A stretch of 64,000 bases of DNA from Gynuella sp. (lineage in GTDB: Bacteria; Pseudomonadota; Gammaproteobacteria; Pseudomonadales; Natronospirillaceae): assembly GCA_028282465.1 (NCBI GenBank), contig JANQHX010000052.1:1-64000 (forward strand), written 5' to 3'. A program made the translations under genes and the position numbers. Shown piece by piece: positions 36,843-45,985 of this stretch. Within the stretch, counting starts at the first letter, position 1, and each line of letters begins with the position of its first letter. The notes below the pieces were generated by a model. The model ran no database searches. It saw nothing but the letters and a program-made list of their open reading frames with translations, and was not told where the DNA came from.

Positions 36843-36855
36843 ATAGGAAACAACA

Positions 36856-37509
36856 ATGACCAGCCGTTCGGTAGCAGTCATAGACTATGGTATGGGTAAC
36901 CTCCACTCCGCAGCCAAAGCACTGCAACACGTTAGCCCGGAAACCAAAGTAATTGTGAGTGCAAACAAAGATGAAATTCTAGAATGCGACCACGTTATTG
37001 TTCCTGGAGTGGGAGCCATTCGTGATTGCATGGGTGAAATCAAAAGGCTCGGTATAGACGCCGTTATTTCTCAAGCAATAAAAACCAAACCTGTTATGGG
37101 CATCTGTATCGGCATGCAAACCATGCTGAACTTCTCGGAAGAAAATGATGGCGTTCACTGCATGGGCATTTTCGAAGGTGAAGTACGTTACTTTGGTACA
37201 GACTTAAGAGATGAACAAGGTGAGCACTTAAAAGTGCCCCATATGGGATGGAACAATGTTTACCAGAGGGAAGACCACCCCATCTGGAATAACATTGCCG
37301 ATGGCGAACGTTTTTATTTTGTTCATAGCTACTATGTAGAACTGGCTAATCAAGCTCAGTCCATTGGCTCTTGTACTTATGGCCATCCTTTCGACGCGGT
37401 GGTTGCCAGAGACAATATCGTGGCCACTCAATTTCACCCTGAAAAATCAGCGGATGCTGGACTGCAATTACTGAAAAACTTTTTGGATTGGGATGGTGGT
37501 TTAAGCTAA
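36856..37509 (+). CDS. hisH: Imidazole glycerol phosphate synthase, glutaminase subunit HisH
   Basis: 217-residue class I glutamine amidotransferase subunit. It supplies ammonia to HisF. The catalytic cysteine is C84 in GICIGMQ, and the His-Glu pair is in FHPEKS near 193-197. The start (VAVIDYGMGNLHS) is typical. It is followed by an 80-bp gap before hisA, longer than the other spacings in the operon, with no clear structure in it. Confidence 0.97.
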   Translation: MTSRSVAVIDYGMGNLHSAAKALQHVSPETKVIVSANKDEILECDHVIVPGVGAIRDCMGEIKRLGIDAVISQAIKTKPVMGICIGMQTMLNFSEENDGVHCMGIFEGEVRYFGTDLRDEQGEHLKVPHMGWNNVYQREDHPIWNNIADGERFYFVHSYYVELANQAQSIGSCTYGHPFDAVVARDNIVATQFHPEKSADAGLQLLKNFLDWDGGLS

Positions 37510-37589
37510 GCATTTAATAGTTTTCTGAATGCCATTACAGCGGTTTATTTCAATCTACGACAAGAATTTAAGAATTAGAGATTTTAAAC

Positions 37590-38333
37590 ATGTTAATTAT
37601 TCCAGCAATTGATTTAAAAGATGGTCAATGCGTAAGACTGAAACAAGGCCTGATGGAAGACTCGACAGTCTTTAGTGACGACCCGGTTGAGATGGCCGCA
37701 AAATGGGTAGATGCAGGCTGCCGTCGTTTACATCTTGTTGATTTGAATGGTGCCTTCGAAGGTAAACCGATCAATGGCGAAATCGTGACCGCCATTTCTT
37801 CAAAATATCCGGAACTGCCCATTCAAATTGGGGGTGGAATCCGCTCACTTGAAACCATTAACGCCTACATTGAAGCAGGTGTGAATTACTGCATCATTGG
37901 AACCAAGGCCGTTAAAGAACCTGAGTTTGTAAAAGAGGCCTGCGCAGCTTTTCCTGGTCATATCATCGTGGGTATAGATGCAAAAGACGGCATGGTTGCA
38001 ACAGACGGCTGGGCAGAAGTGTCTTCTGTAAAAGCAACGGATCTCGCGAAACAATTTGCTGACGATGGTGTGACATCCATTGTGTACACAGACATTGCTC
38101 GTGACGGAATGATGCAAGGAGTGAACGTCGAACAAACCTTGGAAATGGCTCACACTGGCATTCCTATTATTGCGTCCGGTGGTGTGACTAACATGCAAGA
38201 CATTCGCGAACTTCAAGCGGTATCTCATCAAGGCATCATGGGCGCTATTACAGGTAGAGCTATTTATGAAGGCACTTTGGATGTTGCCGAAGCTCAAACT
38301 TACTGCGATGAAGCTGAAAACGAGGCAGATTAA
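37590..38333 (+). CDS. hisA: ProFAR isomerase HisA
   Basis: 247-residue TIM-barrel enzyme that isomerises the aminoimidazole carboxamide ribonucleotide intermediate in histidine synthesis. The general acid-base Asp8 (IPAIDLKDG) and the second Asp in GIDAKDG (near 130) are present, as are the phosphate-binding GGGIR and ASGGV loops. Two bases separate it from hisF, its close paralogue. Confidence 0.97.
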   Translation: MLIIPAIDLKDGQCVRLKQGLMEDSTVFSDDPVEMAAKWVDAGCRRLHLVDLNGAFEGKPINGEIVTAISSKYPELPIQIGGGIRSLETINAYIEAGVNYCIIGTKAVKEPEFVKEACAAFPGHIIVGIDAKDGMVATDGWAEVSSVKATDLAKQFADDGVTSIVYTDIARDGMMQGVNVEQTLEMAHTGIPIIASGGVTNMQDIRELQAVSHQGIMGAITGRAIYEGTLDVAEAQTYCDEAENEAD

Positions 38334-38335
38334 TT

Positions 38336-39097
38336 ATGGCGTTGGCAAAACGAATTATTCCCTGCTTAGACGTGGACAACGGCCGAGTTGTTAAAGGCGT
38401 GAACTTTGTCGGCATTCGTGATGCGGGTGACCCAGTAGAGGTGGCACGACGTTACAACACAGAGGGTGCCGACGAAATCTGTATGCTTGACATTACTGCC
38501 ACCCACGAAAATCGTGACACCATGGTTCACACAGTTGAAGCCATAGCGGGCGAAGTGTTTATTCCACTTACCATTGGTGGTGGTATTCGCGAGCTCGAAG
38601 ACATTCGAAGAATGTTAAACGCTGGCGCCGATAAAGTATCAATTAACTCCGCTGCGGTATTTCGACCAGAGTTTGTCAAAGAAGCCTCTCAAAAATTTGG
38701 AGCTCAATGCATTGTTGTCGCTATTGACGCAAAAAACGTTGGTCCAGAAAAATGGGAAATATTCACCCATGGTGGACGGAAAGAAACAGGCATAGATGCC
38801 ATTGAGTGGGCAATAAAAATGGAGAGCTTTGGAGCGGGTGAAATTCTTCTTACCTCCATGGACAGAGACGGAACCAAAAACGGTTTCGATAATGATCTAA
38901 CCAGACGAATTTCGGATGCGGTTAATATTCCAGTCATCGCATCCGGTGGCGTTGGAACCCTTGACCACCTTACTGACGGTGTAAAGGAAGGAGGTGCTGA
39001 CGCGGTTCTCGCAGCCTCTATTTTCCACTTCCAGGAATACACCATACAGGAAGCTAAAGAAACCATGAGATCAGCCGGCATAGAAATGCGGGTTTAG
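38336..39097 (+). CDS. hisF: Imidazole glycerol phosphate synthase, cyclase subunit HisF
   Basis: 253-residue TIM barrel, the cyclase partner of HisH. Catalytic Asp11 lies in [13 protein letters not shown] and the second in AIDAKN near 130; the phosphate loops GGGIRE and ASGGVG are intact. It ends the his block and is followed by a clear terminator. hisI/hisE are not present downstream, so the last steps of the pathway are coded elsewhere. Confidence 0.97.
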   Translation: MALAKRIIPCLDVDNGRVVKGVNFVGIRDAGDPVEVARRYNTEGADEICMLDITATHENRDTMVHTVEAIAGEVFIPLTIGGGIRELEDIRRMLNAGADKVSINSAAVFRPEFVKEASQKFGAQCIVVAIDAKNVGPEKWEIFTHGGRKETGIDAIEWAIKMESFGAGEILLTSMDRDGTKNGFDNDLTRRISDAVNIPVIASGGVGTLDHLTDGVKEGGADAVLAASIFHFQEYTIQEAKETMRSAGIEMRV

Positions 39098-39146
39098 GAC
39101 TGAATAAGCTTAAAAAACAGTACTAATATCTTTTAATTTCTTTACT

Positions 39147-39177
39147 AAAGTCAGTTGAGCAATCAACTGGCTTTTTT
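39147..39177 (+). terminator. Terminator after hisF
   Basis: Stem AAGTCAGTTGA with TCAACTGGCTT (one G-T pair), loop GCAA, then six T. It ends 80 bp past the hisF stop. Confidence 0.85.
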
Positions 39178-39361
39178 GTTTCTGGCAGACTTAACTAAGT
39201 GGACTGAGAGTAAATACCAATAAAACACTTATAGCTCTCATTATGGCGTCAGAATTTCAGTACATAAGTTTGAAAACAAGACATTAATATCGCAAGCTTG
39301 TGGACACGAGTCATTGAAAAATGTCGTAGCGCGAATCAGAAAAATGCTTAGGTCATGTTTT

Positions 39362-40003
39362 ATGAAGTCTCGAATATTTAAAGTACTGGGATTTATCGGG
39401 TTATTTTTTTGGCATGGATTTGTCAATAGTGAAGAGCTTCGCTTAGCTGTGCCACAGTTTGGTAATGGTGAGGCTCTGTTGAGTAACATGCTCACCAAAC
39501 TCAATGACTTAATGATGAAAGAACATGATGTTCGTGTGTCGTTCGTTTACCTCCCTTCAAAAAGAACCCTACGGGACATGAAACTTGGCCAAGTAGATGG
39601 CGTAATACGCAGCAGGCTGGCAGATGTTGACGCAGTGGTTCCAGATACCATAATGATTTCAGCACCAGTAACCCAGTATTCGATATCAGAGTTTTATATC
39701 GAAAATATTGAAGCAAGTGCTGACTCACTACTGATCGGAATACGGCGAGGCTCTGCTAGCTATTCTGAGTTCTGTGAAAACGCCAACTGTATTCTTGCAG
39801 AACGTGAGGATCAACTACTGACATTGCTCTACGCTGGGAGGATTCAAAAATTTTATTCGCCTACCTTCGCCATTGATATGAACGATCCAAAGTATTTAGA
39901 AAACAAGGTACAGCACAAAATTGTACTTCAAGAAACTGCACATATTTTTTTACATAAGCGACTTGAGAAATACGCAGCTACGCTGGAAAAATATGAGTAT
40001 TAA
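39362..40003 (+). CDS. Orphan periplasmic solute-binding-like protein
   Basis: The frame is open from 39314, but the ATG at 39362 gives a signal peptide (KVLGFIGLFFWHGFVNS-EE) directly at the N-terminus, so I use it. The mature ~190 residues begin ELRLAVPQFG and contain MKLGQVDGVIRSRLADVD, which look like the first lobe of family 3 solute-binding proteins (as in HisJ or membrane-bound amino-acid sensors). At about 214 residues it is a little short for the family. There is no permease or ATPase next to it, so it may serve as a sensor or be a lone binding protein. Ligand unknown. Confidence 0.65.
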   Translation: MKSRIFKVLGFIGLFFWHGFVNSEELRLAVPQFGNGEALLSNMLTKLNDLMMKEHDVRVSFVYLPSKRTLRDMKLGQVDGVIRSRLADVDAVVPDTIMISAPVTQYSISEFYIENIEASADSLLIGIRRGSASYSEFCENANCILAEREDQLLTLLYAGRIQKFYSPTFAIDMNDPKYLENKVQHKIVLQETAHIFLHKRLEKYAATLEKYEY

Positions 40004-40313
40004 TCACCACGGTCATATTTTAATGACACCTACCGAATAAAAAACTGCTAAAACTTAATCTCTTTTCTTGTGAACAATGCACACCAGTTTTGAAAACTGA
40101 ACCCTGTACACATTTAGCCTCTCTACGTCACTAATTGAAACTATTCGTTAATTAACGTTTTTTCTCACATTTTTCCCGTGAGTCCTCGCCCAGTATTGAA
40201 CAAAAGTTAACACGGGTAGTTAAATGTAAATATCTCGCATGATTAAATAATCATGTTCGGAAGAAATAATGCTGAACAAGGATTTCACTTTTCAATTTAA
40301 TGAGTACAAAGAA

Positions 40314-41450
40314 ATGAAAGCACCACTCAAAGTATTAGCGTTAGCAACAGGGCTAGTATTACCATCATTGGGTATGTCACAAGAACTAATCCCAACACTT
40401 CAGTGTGTGGATTACAACCCATGTTATGAAGAGCTAGCGTTCAGTCAAACGATGTTAGAGTTTGGAGAAGAACGAGCATTGGAAATGTTTTTTGAAAATG
40501 AAGGCCAGTCAATTGGCGTAACATTTTCAGAAGTCTATGGTTTGGGTTATGCGTTTCTAAACGCTAAAACTAGCAATGTGCAGTCCAGACTAGCCAAAAT
40601 GATGGGCGAGATAATCAGTGCTAACGAAGAAGACTCTATAAGCTTCAAACCGTTGGAAGACTATAGAACTGTAGAAATGGTTCAAATTAATGAGTCTTTG
40701 TACGTCGCTATTTATAAGCCAACTGCAGAAATCGTTATCCGCAGAGATTTAGCTGAAGGTGAATCCATTCGTGTTAAAACAACTTTCGATAACTTTATTT
40801 CGAATGTTCAGCAAGGTTATGAAAGAGTTTCAAAAGAACCCACTTCCCAGAAATTCGTTGGCTTAAATCATCAGATTACAGATACCATCACCATGGCTGT
40901 ATTTAGATCTGTTTATACGTCAACCATGGGCGATAGCCATGACATCACTGGTGAATACTTCAAAGAAGAGAATGTTCAGTACACGGCATGGCGTGCGATT
41001 GTAGATAAAGAAGGTGAAGAAACACGCAGCATTTGCATGTCTGAATCCACCAATGTAAATGGTGGTGCAGGCTTTACTAGTATTTCCGTTGTTACCGATG
41101 GCTGTACTCCAGAGCATGAAGACATCACAGTAGACCCACATGTACATTCTGTTCGTGAAGAAGCAGGCGTAAGTATTAACGGTGATGTAACGGTTGGACG
41201 GGAACAAATAATTAATATCTTTGGTGAAGAAACCATTCACAACACTGGCTCAGACCCTGATTACCAAGACTGGAACTTCAGTGATCAAGGATTAGATATT
41301 TTTGGCGATGTACCTGATACAACAACTGAAGGTGTTGAACCAGCTCGAAATTTGTTCAATGAATTTCTCATGAAAATTTTTCAAGGCTTCGGAGGAGCAG
41401 ATACTTTTGACGGTATTGAGAACTTCGATGGCACTTCTAGCAGCGAATAA
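40314..41450 (+). CDS. Secreted protein of unknown function
   Basis: An in-frame ATG at 40269 exists, but the ATG at 40314 begins a clean signal peptide (MKAPLKVLALATGLVLPSLGMSQ), giving about 378 residues; either start is possible because a GGAAG lies before 40269. Cysteines come in a close pair (CVDYNPC) near the mature N-terminus and another pair about 240 residues later. The C-terminal 60 residues are acidic and Gly-rich. No family is recognised, and no membrane helix follows the signal. The gene is single and has its own terminator. Confidence 0.7.
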   Translation: MKAPLKVLALATGLVLPSLGMSQELIPTLQCVDYNPCYEELAFSQTMLEFGEERALEMFFENEGQSIGVTFSEVYGLGYAFLNAKTSNVQSRLAKMMGEIISANEEDSISFKPLEDYRTVEMVQINESLYVAIYKPTAEIVIRRDLAEGESIRVKTTFDNFISNVQQGYERVSKEPTSQKFVGLNHQITDTITMAVFRSVYTSTMGDSHDITGEYFKEENVQYTAWRAIVDKEGEETRSICMSESTNVNGGAGFTSISVVTDGCTPEHEDITVDPHVHSVREEAGVSINGDVTVGREQIINIFGEETIHNTGSDPDYQDWNFSDQGLDIFGDVPDTTTEGVEPARNLFNEFLMKIFQGFGGADTFDGIENFDGTSSSE

Positions 41451-41478
41451 TTAATATTAATTAATTATTCCTTCTTTT

Positions 41479-41504
41479 GAGTGGTCATAAGACCACTCTT
41501 TTTT
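41479..41504 (+). terminator. Terminator after the secreted unknown protein
   Basis: Perfect 8-bp stem GAGTGGTC/GACCACTC, loop ATAA, then six T. It begins 29 bp after the stop codon. Confidence 0.92.
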
Positions 41505-41602
41505 ATTAGACCCATATACCCGCCGATTTTTTTGCTCCCTACTGTGGAACAAACCCTGTTAATATAGCCCATCAGTTTCACCAGTATTAGCCAAACATCA
41601 AC

Positions 41603-41977
41603 ATGGACTATTTGCTTTATATTGCAGCAACGCTTCTAATTGGTATCGCCATCGCCCATTCCTACCTTGGCGAAAAATACATATTGATTAGACTATTTAA
41701 AAAGCACACTTTGCCTGCACTCCTCGGAGGCACCGATTTCACGAAAAATACATTACGGTTTGCATGGCATATCACGTCAATTGCCTGGTTCGGTTTCGCA
41801 ACAATTATTGTTTATCTACCAAACTTGAGTGTGGGTAAAGCTTTTGTTGGAAATACAATTGGGCTGACTTTTATGTTTCACTTTATAGTCAGTATTGCAG
41901 GCTCACGGGGTAAGCACTTTTCTTGGCCGATATTTTTCATCATAGGGCTACTGGTACTGTTGAGCTCAAACACCTAG
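41603..41977 (+). CDS. Small four-helix inner-membrane protein
   Basis: 124 residues, almost entirely hydrophobic, with four predicted membrane segments (about 2-20, 52-72, 80-97, 104-121). A basic and polar stretch (LGEKYILIRLFKKH) separates helix 1 from helix 2, and a buried-looking His pair (AHSYLG, AWHITS) could bind a metal or haem. I know of similar small integral proteins with no assigned function. It is not clearly in an operon. Confidence 0.65.
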   Translation: MDYLLYIAATLLIGIAIAHSYLGEKYILIRLFKKHTLPALLGGTDFTKNTLRFAWHITSIAWFGFATIIVYLPNLSVGKAFVGNTIGLTFMFHFIVSIAGSRGKHFSWPIFFIIGLLVLLSSNT

Positions 41978-42046
41978 GGAGCCTCTAAATAACTTCAGTT
42001 ACTGGGCAATGGAAGTGCAAAGCAAATTTTAGTGAGTACCGGGTAA

Positions 42047-42952
42047 TTAAATGGTCACCAATTCCTTCTTGTTTTTTCCACGCTTAACCGTTCCAGCTGA
42101 CTCACCAAACTCATTTTTAAATACCTTTGAAAATGCAGACTCTGATTTATAACCCACCTTTTCAGATACTTCAGCGATCGACTCGCCATCGCTTAGGAAG
42201 TTCCAGGCCAACTGCATACGCCACCAGGTTAAATATTGCATTGGAGTCCAACCGCAGGTTTTACGAAATAAATTGGCAAACTTGGTTCGCGACATCAGCG
42301 CTGCTTGGGCTAAAGTATCCACCGTCCAATCATGGTTTGGCTTTTGGTGCATAGCCTTAACCGCTAGTTCCAGTTGCTGGTTAGCATAAAGAGCCAACAC
42401 CCCGGTTTTGTCTGGCTCTTTTTCAATATAGCTTCTTAGCGCATAAACAAATAGCAGCTCTGACAATCTATCAAGCACAAGAGAACTGGTGTCGTCAGAT
42501 CGATAGCTTTCTTCTTTTATTAATTGCAGCACTGGCTGCAACCAATCCTGAGTATCTTGCTGTCGCAGTATGATAAATTCCGGTAAGGCTTTAAGTAATA
42601 GGTGACACCCTGTGTGTTTAAAGTTAATTCGACCACAAATTAACCCAGTCCCTTCCCGTCCTTCGGCATCCGAATAAGCCAAGTGTTCTTGCTTGCCTTC
42701 TAAGGGTGTGATGGGACACATACTGTGAGGCAATTCATGAGGGAAAATAACCAGGTCACCAGACCCTAGGTTATCCTCTTTGTAACCTTTAACAGATAAC
42801 TTACAAGCACCTTCCACCGGCATATGAAAGCAGGTTTGACCTATTTCATGTTCATTAATCTCCCAGTTACCACACACTTTGGCGTTGTGGTAAACCTTGG
42901 CATTAAGCCTAAATAGGCCCAAAACATCTGTAAGCATGTCAGCTCCAATCAA
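42047..42952 (-). CDS. AraC family regulator with N-terminal cupin (Cupin_6) domain
   Basis: 301 residues. The N-terminal half (about 8-190) looks like the cupin_6 sensor: a beta barrel with FHMPVEGACKL and DLVIFPHELPHSM. The C-terminal ~95 residues hold the two helix-turn-helix units of AraC proteins (DTLAQAALMSRTKFANLFRKT and SIAEVSEKVGYKSESAFSKVF). It faces an AhpD-like gene across a 132-bp gap, the usual arrangement for an activator and its target. Members of this group respond to small organic or redox signals; the ligand here is unknown. Confidence 0.88.
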   Translation of the reverse strand: MIGADMLTDVLGLFRLNAKVYHNAKVCGNWEINEHEIGQTCFHMPVEGACKLSVKGYKEDNLGSGDLVIFPHELPHSMCPITPLEGKQEHLAYSDAEGREGTGLICGRINFKHTGCHLLLKALPEFIILRQQDTQDWLQPVLQLIKEESYRSDDTSSLVLDRLSELLFVYALRSYIEKEPDKTGVLALYANQQLELAVKAMHQKPNHDWTVDTLAQAALMSRTKFANLFRKTCGWTPMQYLTWWRMQLAWNFLSDGESIAEVSEKVGYKSESAFSKVFKNEFGESAGTVKRGKNKKELVTI

Positions 42953-43084
42953 TCTCTTATTTGAGCAATTATGTACTATGTAGCATTTTAAGTGAACCTT
43001 TAAGACTTAAAGATACAGAAATTCAGACATACAATGTTCTCACTCTATTAAAGAGCATCATCTTTCAAACCAAGGAGAATCATC

Positions 43085-43615
43085 ATGTCACAATTTACAT
43101 TTCACACGTTAGAAACCGCTACTGGCGAGTCAAAAGACATTTTAAATGGGCTAAATGAGAAGTATGGTTTTGTACCCAATTTGTTTGCTTACATGGCCGA
43201 AGCGCCGGTCACCATTAAAGCTTATGCTCAACTAACCGAACTACTGTCAGAAACGTCTTTTACCCCCCAGGAACAGCAATATGCTTTGCTTGCAGTTAGC
43301 GTATTGAACGATTGCAAATTCTGTACAGCTGCCCACACGGCCATTTCAAAAGGCGTAAAAGCCGACCAAGCCATAGTAAAAGCAATTGTGAATAATGAAG
43401 ATGTTGCTGACGCTAAAATAGCAACACTGGTTGATACAGTTAAGTCCGTTGTGGAAAGCAAAGGCTGGACACCAGAGGCTGATTTGACAGCTTTCTTTGA
43501 AGCGGGCTATACACAGAAACACTATTTGGAATTAATTCTAATTGTTTCTATTAAAACCCTATCGAACTACATTAATCACCAAACGCAACCTGAAGTGAAT
43601 AAGCAGTTTCTATAA
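43085..43615 (+). CDS. AhpD-like carboxymuconolactone decarboxylase-family protein
   Basis: 176 residues with the AhpD redox motif: C77-x2-C80-x3-H84 in DCKFCTAAH. Such proteins reduce peroxides or act as peroxidase partners, using the cysteine pair. The N-terminal part (TGESKDILNGLNEKYGFVPNL) is typical of the YciW/YnjA-type family. A ribosome site AAGGAG at 43070-43075 precedes the ATG. The divergent AraC regulator probably controls it. A terminator follows. Confidence 0.88.
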   Translation: MSQFTFHTLETATGESKDILNGLNEKYGFVPNLFAYMAEAPVTIKAYAQLTELLSETSFTPQEQQYALLAVSVLNDCKFCTAAHTAISKGVKADQAIVKAIVNNEDVADAKIATLVDTVKSVVESKGWTPEADLTAFFEAGYTQKHYLELILIVSIKTLSNYINHQTQPEVNKQFL

Positions 43616-43630
43616 GAGAAAAACAAAAAA

Positions 43631-43647
43631 GGGGGCAATTTGCCCCC
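43631..43647. terminator. Hairpin between the AhpD-like gene and efpL
   Basis: Perfect stem GGGGGCA/TGCCCCC with a three-base loop. A run of A lies on the left side (43622-43630), giving a T run for the minus-strand efpL transcript; the plus strand has CTTGTTTG after it. It probably ends both converging transcripts. Confidence 0.8.
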
Positions 43648-43676
43648 TGCCTTGTTTGTCTAAACTGCCGAGAATA

Positions 43677-44249
43677 TTATGAATCTGAACGGCCAGAGAA
43701 TTTCTTCTCTTCAATATTTACTTTGATTTTATCGCCTGTGGAAATATATTCAGGCACCTGCACTGTCACCCCTGTTGATAAGGTGGCGGGCTTGGTTCTG
43801 GATGTTGCAGAAGCCCCTTTTATTGATGGGTCTGTTTCCACTACCTCAAGTTCAACAGTGGTCGGCATGTCTAAAGCAACCGGCTGGTCATTCACAATAA
43901 TAACCTGCATGCCTTCAATACTTTCATTTATGAATTGGGCTTCTTCGGCAATAGACTCTTTATTGATGTTATAAGGGGTGTAGTCTTCAGTACTCATGAA
44001 AACAAACTCATCGCCATCCATATACGAGAAAGTCACCGGTCTCTTGGTCAGATCAGCCAGAGTTAGCATGTCCGAGTCTTTGAATGCTTCATCTATCTTG
44101 TTTCCCGTTACAACATCATACATACGCATTCTGTAGATGCTCCCCCCAGCCCTACCCTGCGGAACAGAGCGTTGAATGTCCTTAACGAAGTAGGTATTTC
44201 CATTAAACTCTATTGCTGAGTTTTTCTTAATTTCACTGGCCTTAGGCAT
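43677..44249 (-). CDS. efpL: Elongation factor P-like protein EfpL (YeiP)
   Basis: 190 residues, three OB/KOW-type domains as in EF-P. The N-terminal domain begins [17 protein letters not shown], and the loop [19 protein letters not shown] is where EF-P carries its modified Lys/Arg; in YeiP it is a longer loop with Arg at the tip, as here. DYTPYNI and the C-terminal [17 protein letters not shown] and [11 protein letters not shown] match E. coli YeiP well. It helps ribosomes pass through proline and other stalling motifs. It is a stand-alone gene. Confidence 0.92.
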   Translation of the reverse strand: MPKASEIKKNSAIEFNGNTYFVKDIQRSVPQGRAGGSIYRMRMYDVVTGNKIDEAFKDSDMLTLADLTKRPVTFSYMDGDEFVFMSTEDYTPYNINKESIAEEAQFINESIEGMQVIIVNDQPVALDMPTTVELEVVETDPSIKGASATSRTKPATLSTGVTVQVPEYISTGDKIKVNIEEKKFSGRSDS

Positions 44250-44454
44250 GCTGTAGTCCTGAATACTGGTTAAAATTACGGCGCTATTTTAGTCACCTGA
44301 CTAATGGGATCAAGCTTAGATTATCGGGTGGATGTGTTAGTGGGTTTAGTCAATCACCATGGTTAGAGATATGGACACTGAAATCTGAACGTGGTTTTAT
44401 CAGTCAACAAAACAGGCAAAGCTTGATACTAGATTAGCGCTCGGGAAGTAAACC

Positions 44455-44715
44455 ATGAAGAAGTTAAAAAATGAGCAGAAACTTGTTACTGAGGCCTTAA
44501 GAGTAGGCAGTATTTATGTAGAGAAACGTGGTGCCGGTGAGTTTGAAGCCACTGACTCTCAAAAAGAAAGAATTACATTCATCTACAGACTTTTAGTGAG
44601 AGATAAATTAATTCAACCTTTGGCTAAAGGCCAAGAAAGTGAATTAAACATGAGACATAAACTGGCTTTGTGGATTTCTAGGCAACTACCACCAGATCAT
44701 GAACTTTTAAACTAA
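44455..44715 (+). CDS. Small cytoplasmic protein, DUF5062-like
   Basis: 86 residues, predicted mostly helical, with no signal or membrane segment. The pattern MKKLKNEQKLVTEALRVG ... YRLLVRDKLIQPL ... HKLALWISRQLPPDHELL resembles a small conserved family known mainly from Vibrio (DUF5062), as I remember it. No function is known. The start is ATG 44455 with GGAAG eight to twelve bases upstream. It is single, followed by a long hairpin. Confidence 0.65.
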   Translation: MKKLKNEQKLVTEALRVGSIYVEKRGAGEFEATDSQKERITFIYRLLVRDKLIQPLAKGQESELNMRHKLALWISRQLPPDHELLN

Positions 44716-44743
44716 TAGACCCGTATTAGCATTAAAACCAAGT

Positions 44744-44789
44744 AAGGCGTCATCGCTAGGTTTGTGAAAAGCCTAACTGATAACGCCTT
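44744..44789. terminator. Stem-loop between the DUF5062-like and FNT genes
   Basis: AAGGCGT at 44744-44750 pairs with ACGCCTT at 44783-44789, enclosing a second stem TAGG/CCTA. It lies between converging genes. T runs are short, so termination is plausible but not certain. Confidence 0.5.
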
Positions 44790-44802
44790 TAACGAGGTGA
44801 AA

Positions 44803-45642
44803 TTATCTCTCTAGTAAAGCAGAGTCATCAATTACTTGTTTACGTGAAGGCGCGGTACGCCAGTGAGTGGTATATAAAGATAAACCTGTAAACAATAGAC
44901 CTCCCACTAAATTACCTAAGGTCACTGGAATTTGATTCCAAATAAGCCAGTCTGCAACTGTAATATCAGCGCCCATCATCATACCCAGTGGAAACAAAAA
45001 CATATTTACCACCGCGTGTTCGAATACCAAGCTAAAGAAAATAAAAATCGGCATCCACATAGCAATCACTTTGCCACTCACTGAACGGGACAACATTGCA
45101 CCCACTACACCAAGAGACACCATCCAGTTACACATAACGCCTTTGATAAATACGGTAAACATTCCTGCCATACCATACTCTTTAAAACCTAAAGTACGAG
45201 CCTCAGCAGCTTTGGCAATTGCTTGACCAGCAGCACCTGGCTCAGTAGCCGTAGCCATAGTCCAAGCAATGGTTACTAGAATGGCAACACCGAATGCACC
45301 AATAAAATTACCCAGGGCCACTAGTCCCCAGTTTTTAAATACACCGCCGGCAGTGGCGCCAGCCCTTTTATCTAAAACAGCGAGAGGCGCTAATGCAAAT
45401 ACACCAGTGAGTAAATCAAAACCCATTAAATTAAGAATGGCGAAACCAACGGGAAACACCAAAGCACCCACAATTGGCAATCCAGTTTGCACTGCTGTAG
45501 TAACTGCTACCGCAACAGCAATTGCTAAAATGCCACCAGCCATTACAGCTCGAATTAATACATCTCTCGGCGCCATAAAAATTTTTGACTCGCCAGAATC
45601 TACCATGAGCTTTACGAATTCCGTCGGAGAACGATAGTCCAT
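44803..45642 (-). CDS. Formate/nitrite transporter (FNT) family channel
   Basis: 279-residue membrane protein with the six helices and repeats of the FocA/NirC family. Typical FNT residues appear in GFDLLTGVFALAPL (the omega-loop region of helix 2), NWGLVALGNFIGA (helix 3) and VMCNWMVSLGV (helix 5), followed by FEHAVVNMFLFPLG with the conserved pore His. I cannot tell formate from nitrite from sequence, and no nitrite reductase or formate lyase gene is adjacent to decide it. The promoter must lie in the 343-bp gap towards the ArsR gene. Confidence 0.88.
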   Translation of the reverse strand: MDYRSPTEFVKLMVDSGESKIFMAPRDVLIRAVMAGGILAIAVAVAVTTAVQTGLPIVGALVFPVGFAILNLMGFDLLTGVFALAPLAVLDKRAGATAGGVFKNWGLVALGNFIGAFGVAILVTIAWTMATATEPGAAGQAIAKAAEARTLGFKEYGMAGMFTVFIKGVMCNWMVSLGVVGAMLSRSVSGKVIAMWMPIFIFFSLVFEHAVVNMFLFPLGMMMGADITVADWLIWNQIPVTLGNLVGGLLFTGLSLYTTHWRTAPSRKQVIDDSALLER

Positions 45643-45836
45643 CTTTATTTCCTTTCAGTTTTTTATTGAATTAATTAGGGCAACTCTTCGCGCCCCTCCT
45701 AAAATTTTTTCCAAACTTAAAGGCTGTATTCATCGACTTTATTGATCGAAAGCAACAAGCTTGCAATCGAAATAAATGTTCAAAATTGAAATACCCAATA
45801 GGGAGTAAAAGACTTTTTTTATCCGCTCTTCCGTAG

Positions 45837-45882
45837 TGCAAAATTTTTTAAGGAAACCTTTTTCGTGCAAAAAAATTTTGCA
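45837..45882. repeat. Nested inverted repeat TGCAAAA...TTTTGCA
   Basis: The right unit (45866-45882) is a perfect palindrome, TGCAAAA-N3-TTTTGCA. The left arm (45837-45849, TGCAAAATTTTTT) is a 13-base inverted copy of the right end (45870-45882). It lies between divergent genes, about 200 bp from FNT and about 100 bp from arsR-type. Either a large hairpin or a regulator-binding site is possible. Confidence 0.6.
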
Positions 45883-45951
45883 GCCAGTTTCTAGAAAATG
45901 ACTGAATAATTGCCGAATGCTTTCAGCTTGAGTGAGAAATGAAACTTTCAT

Positions 45952-45979
45952 TTGACATATTCCCATATTGGAATATATT
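45952..45979 (+). promoter_or_regulatory. Sigma-70 promoter with an operator palindrome in its spacer
   Basis: TTGACA (45952-45957), 16-bp spacer, TATATT (45974-45979): close to consensus. A palindrome ATATTCC-N6-GGAATAT spans 45957-45976, covering the spacer and the edges of both hexamers. An ArsR dimer bound there would block RNA polymerase. The expected start of transcription, about seven bases past the -10, is the A of the ArsR ATG (45986). Confidence 0.78.
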
Positions 45980-45985
45980 TAATTC

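Larger units (their letters stand above)
45643..45985. other. Divergent intergenic region with inverted repeats
   Basis: 343 bp between the FNT gene and the ArsR gene. It holds the arsR-type promoter and operator at its right end and a pair of TGCAAAA-based inverted repeats near its middle, described separately. No FNR box (TTGAT-N4-ATCAA) is seen before the FNT gene, although such channels are often oxygen-regulated. No coding sequence is convincing here. Confidence 0.6.

Noticed and set aside
37845-38297. 150-codon reverse frame inside hisA
   Set aside because: Shadow of hisA: the hisA frame has all catalytic motifs and the reverse frame has an unlikely Cys/His-rich composition.
38704-39081. 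125-codon reverse frame inside hisF
   Set aside because: Antisense to a fully conserved hisF; no supporting motif.
42961-43158. 65-codon forward frame before the AhpD-like gene
   Set aside because: Overlaps the AhpD start in another frame; the real gene has AAGGAG and a conserved N-terminus.
45739-45966. 75-codon reverse frame in the FNT-ArsR gap
   Set aside because: It covers the ArsR promoter and the inverted repeats, has no ribosome site and no family resemblance.
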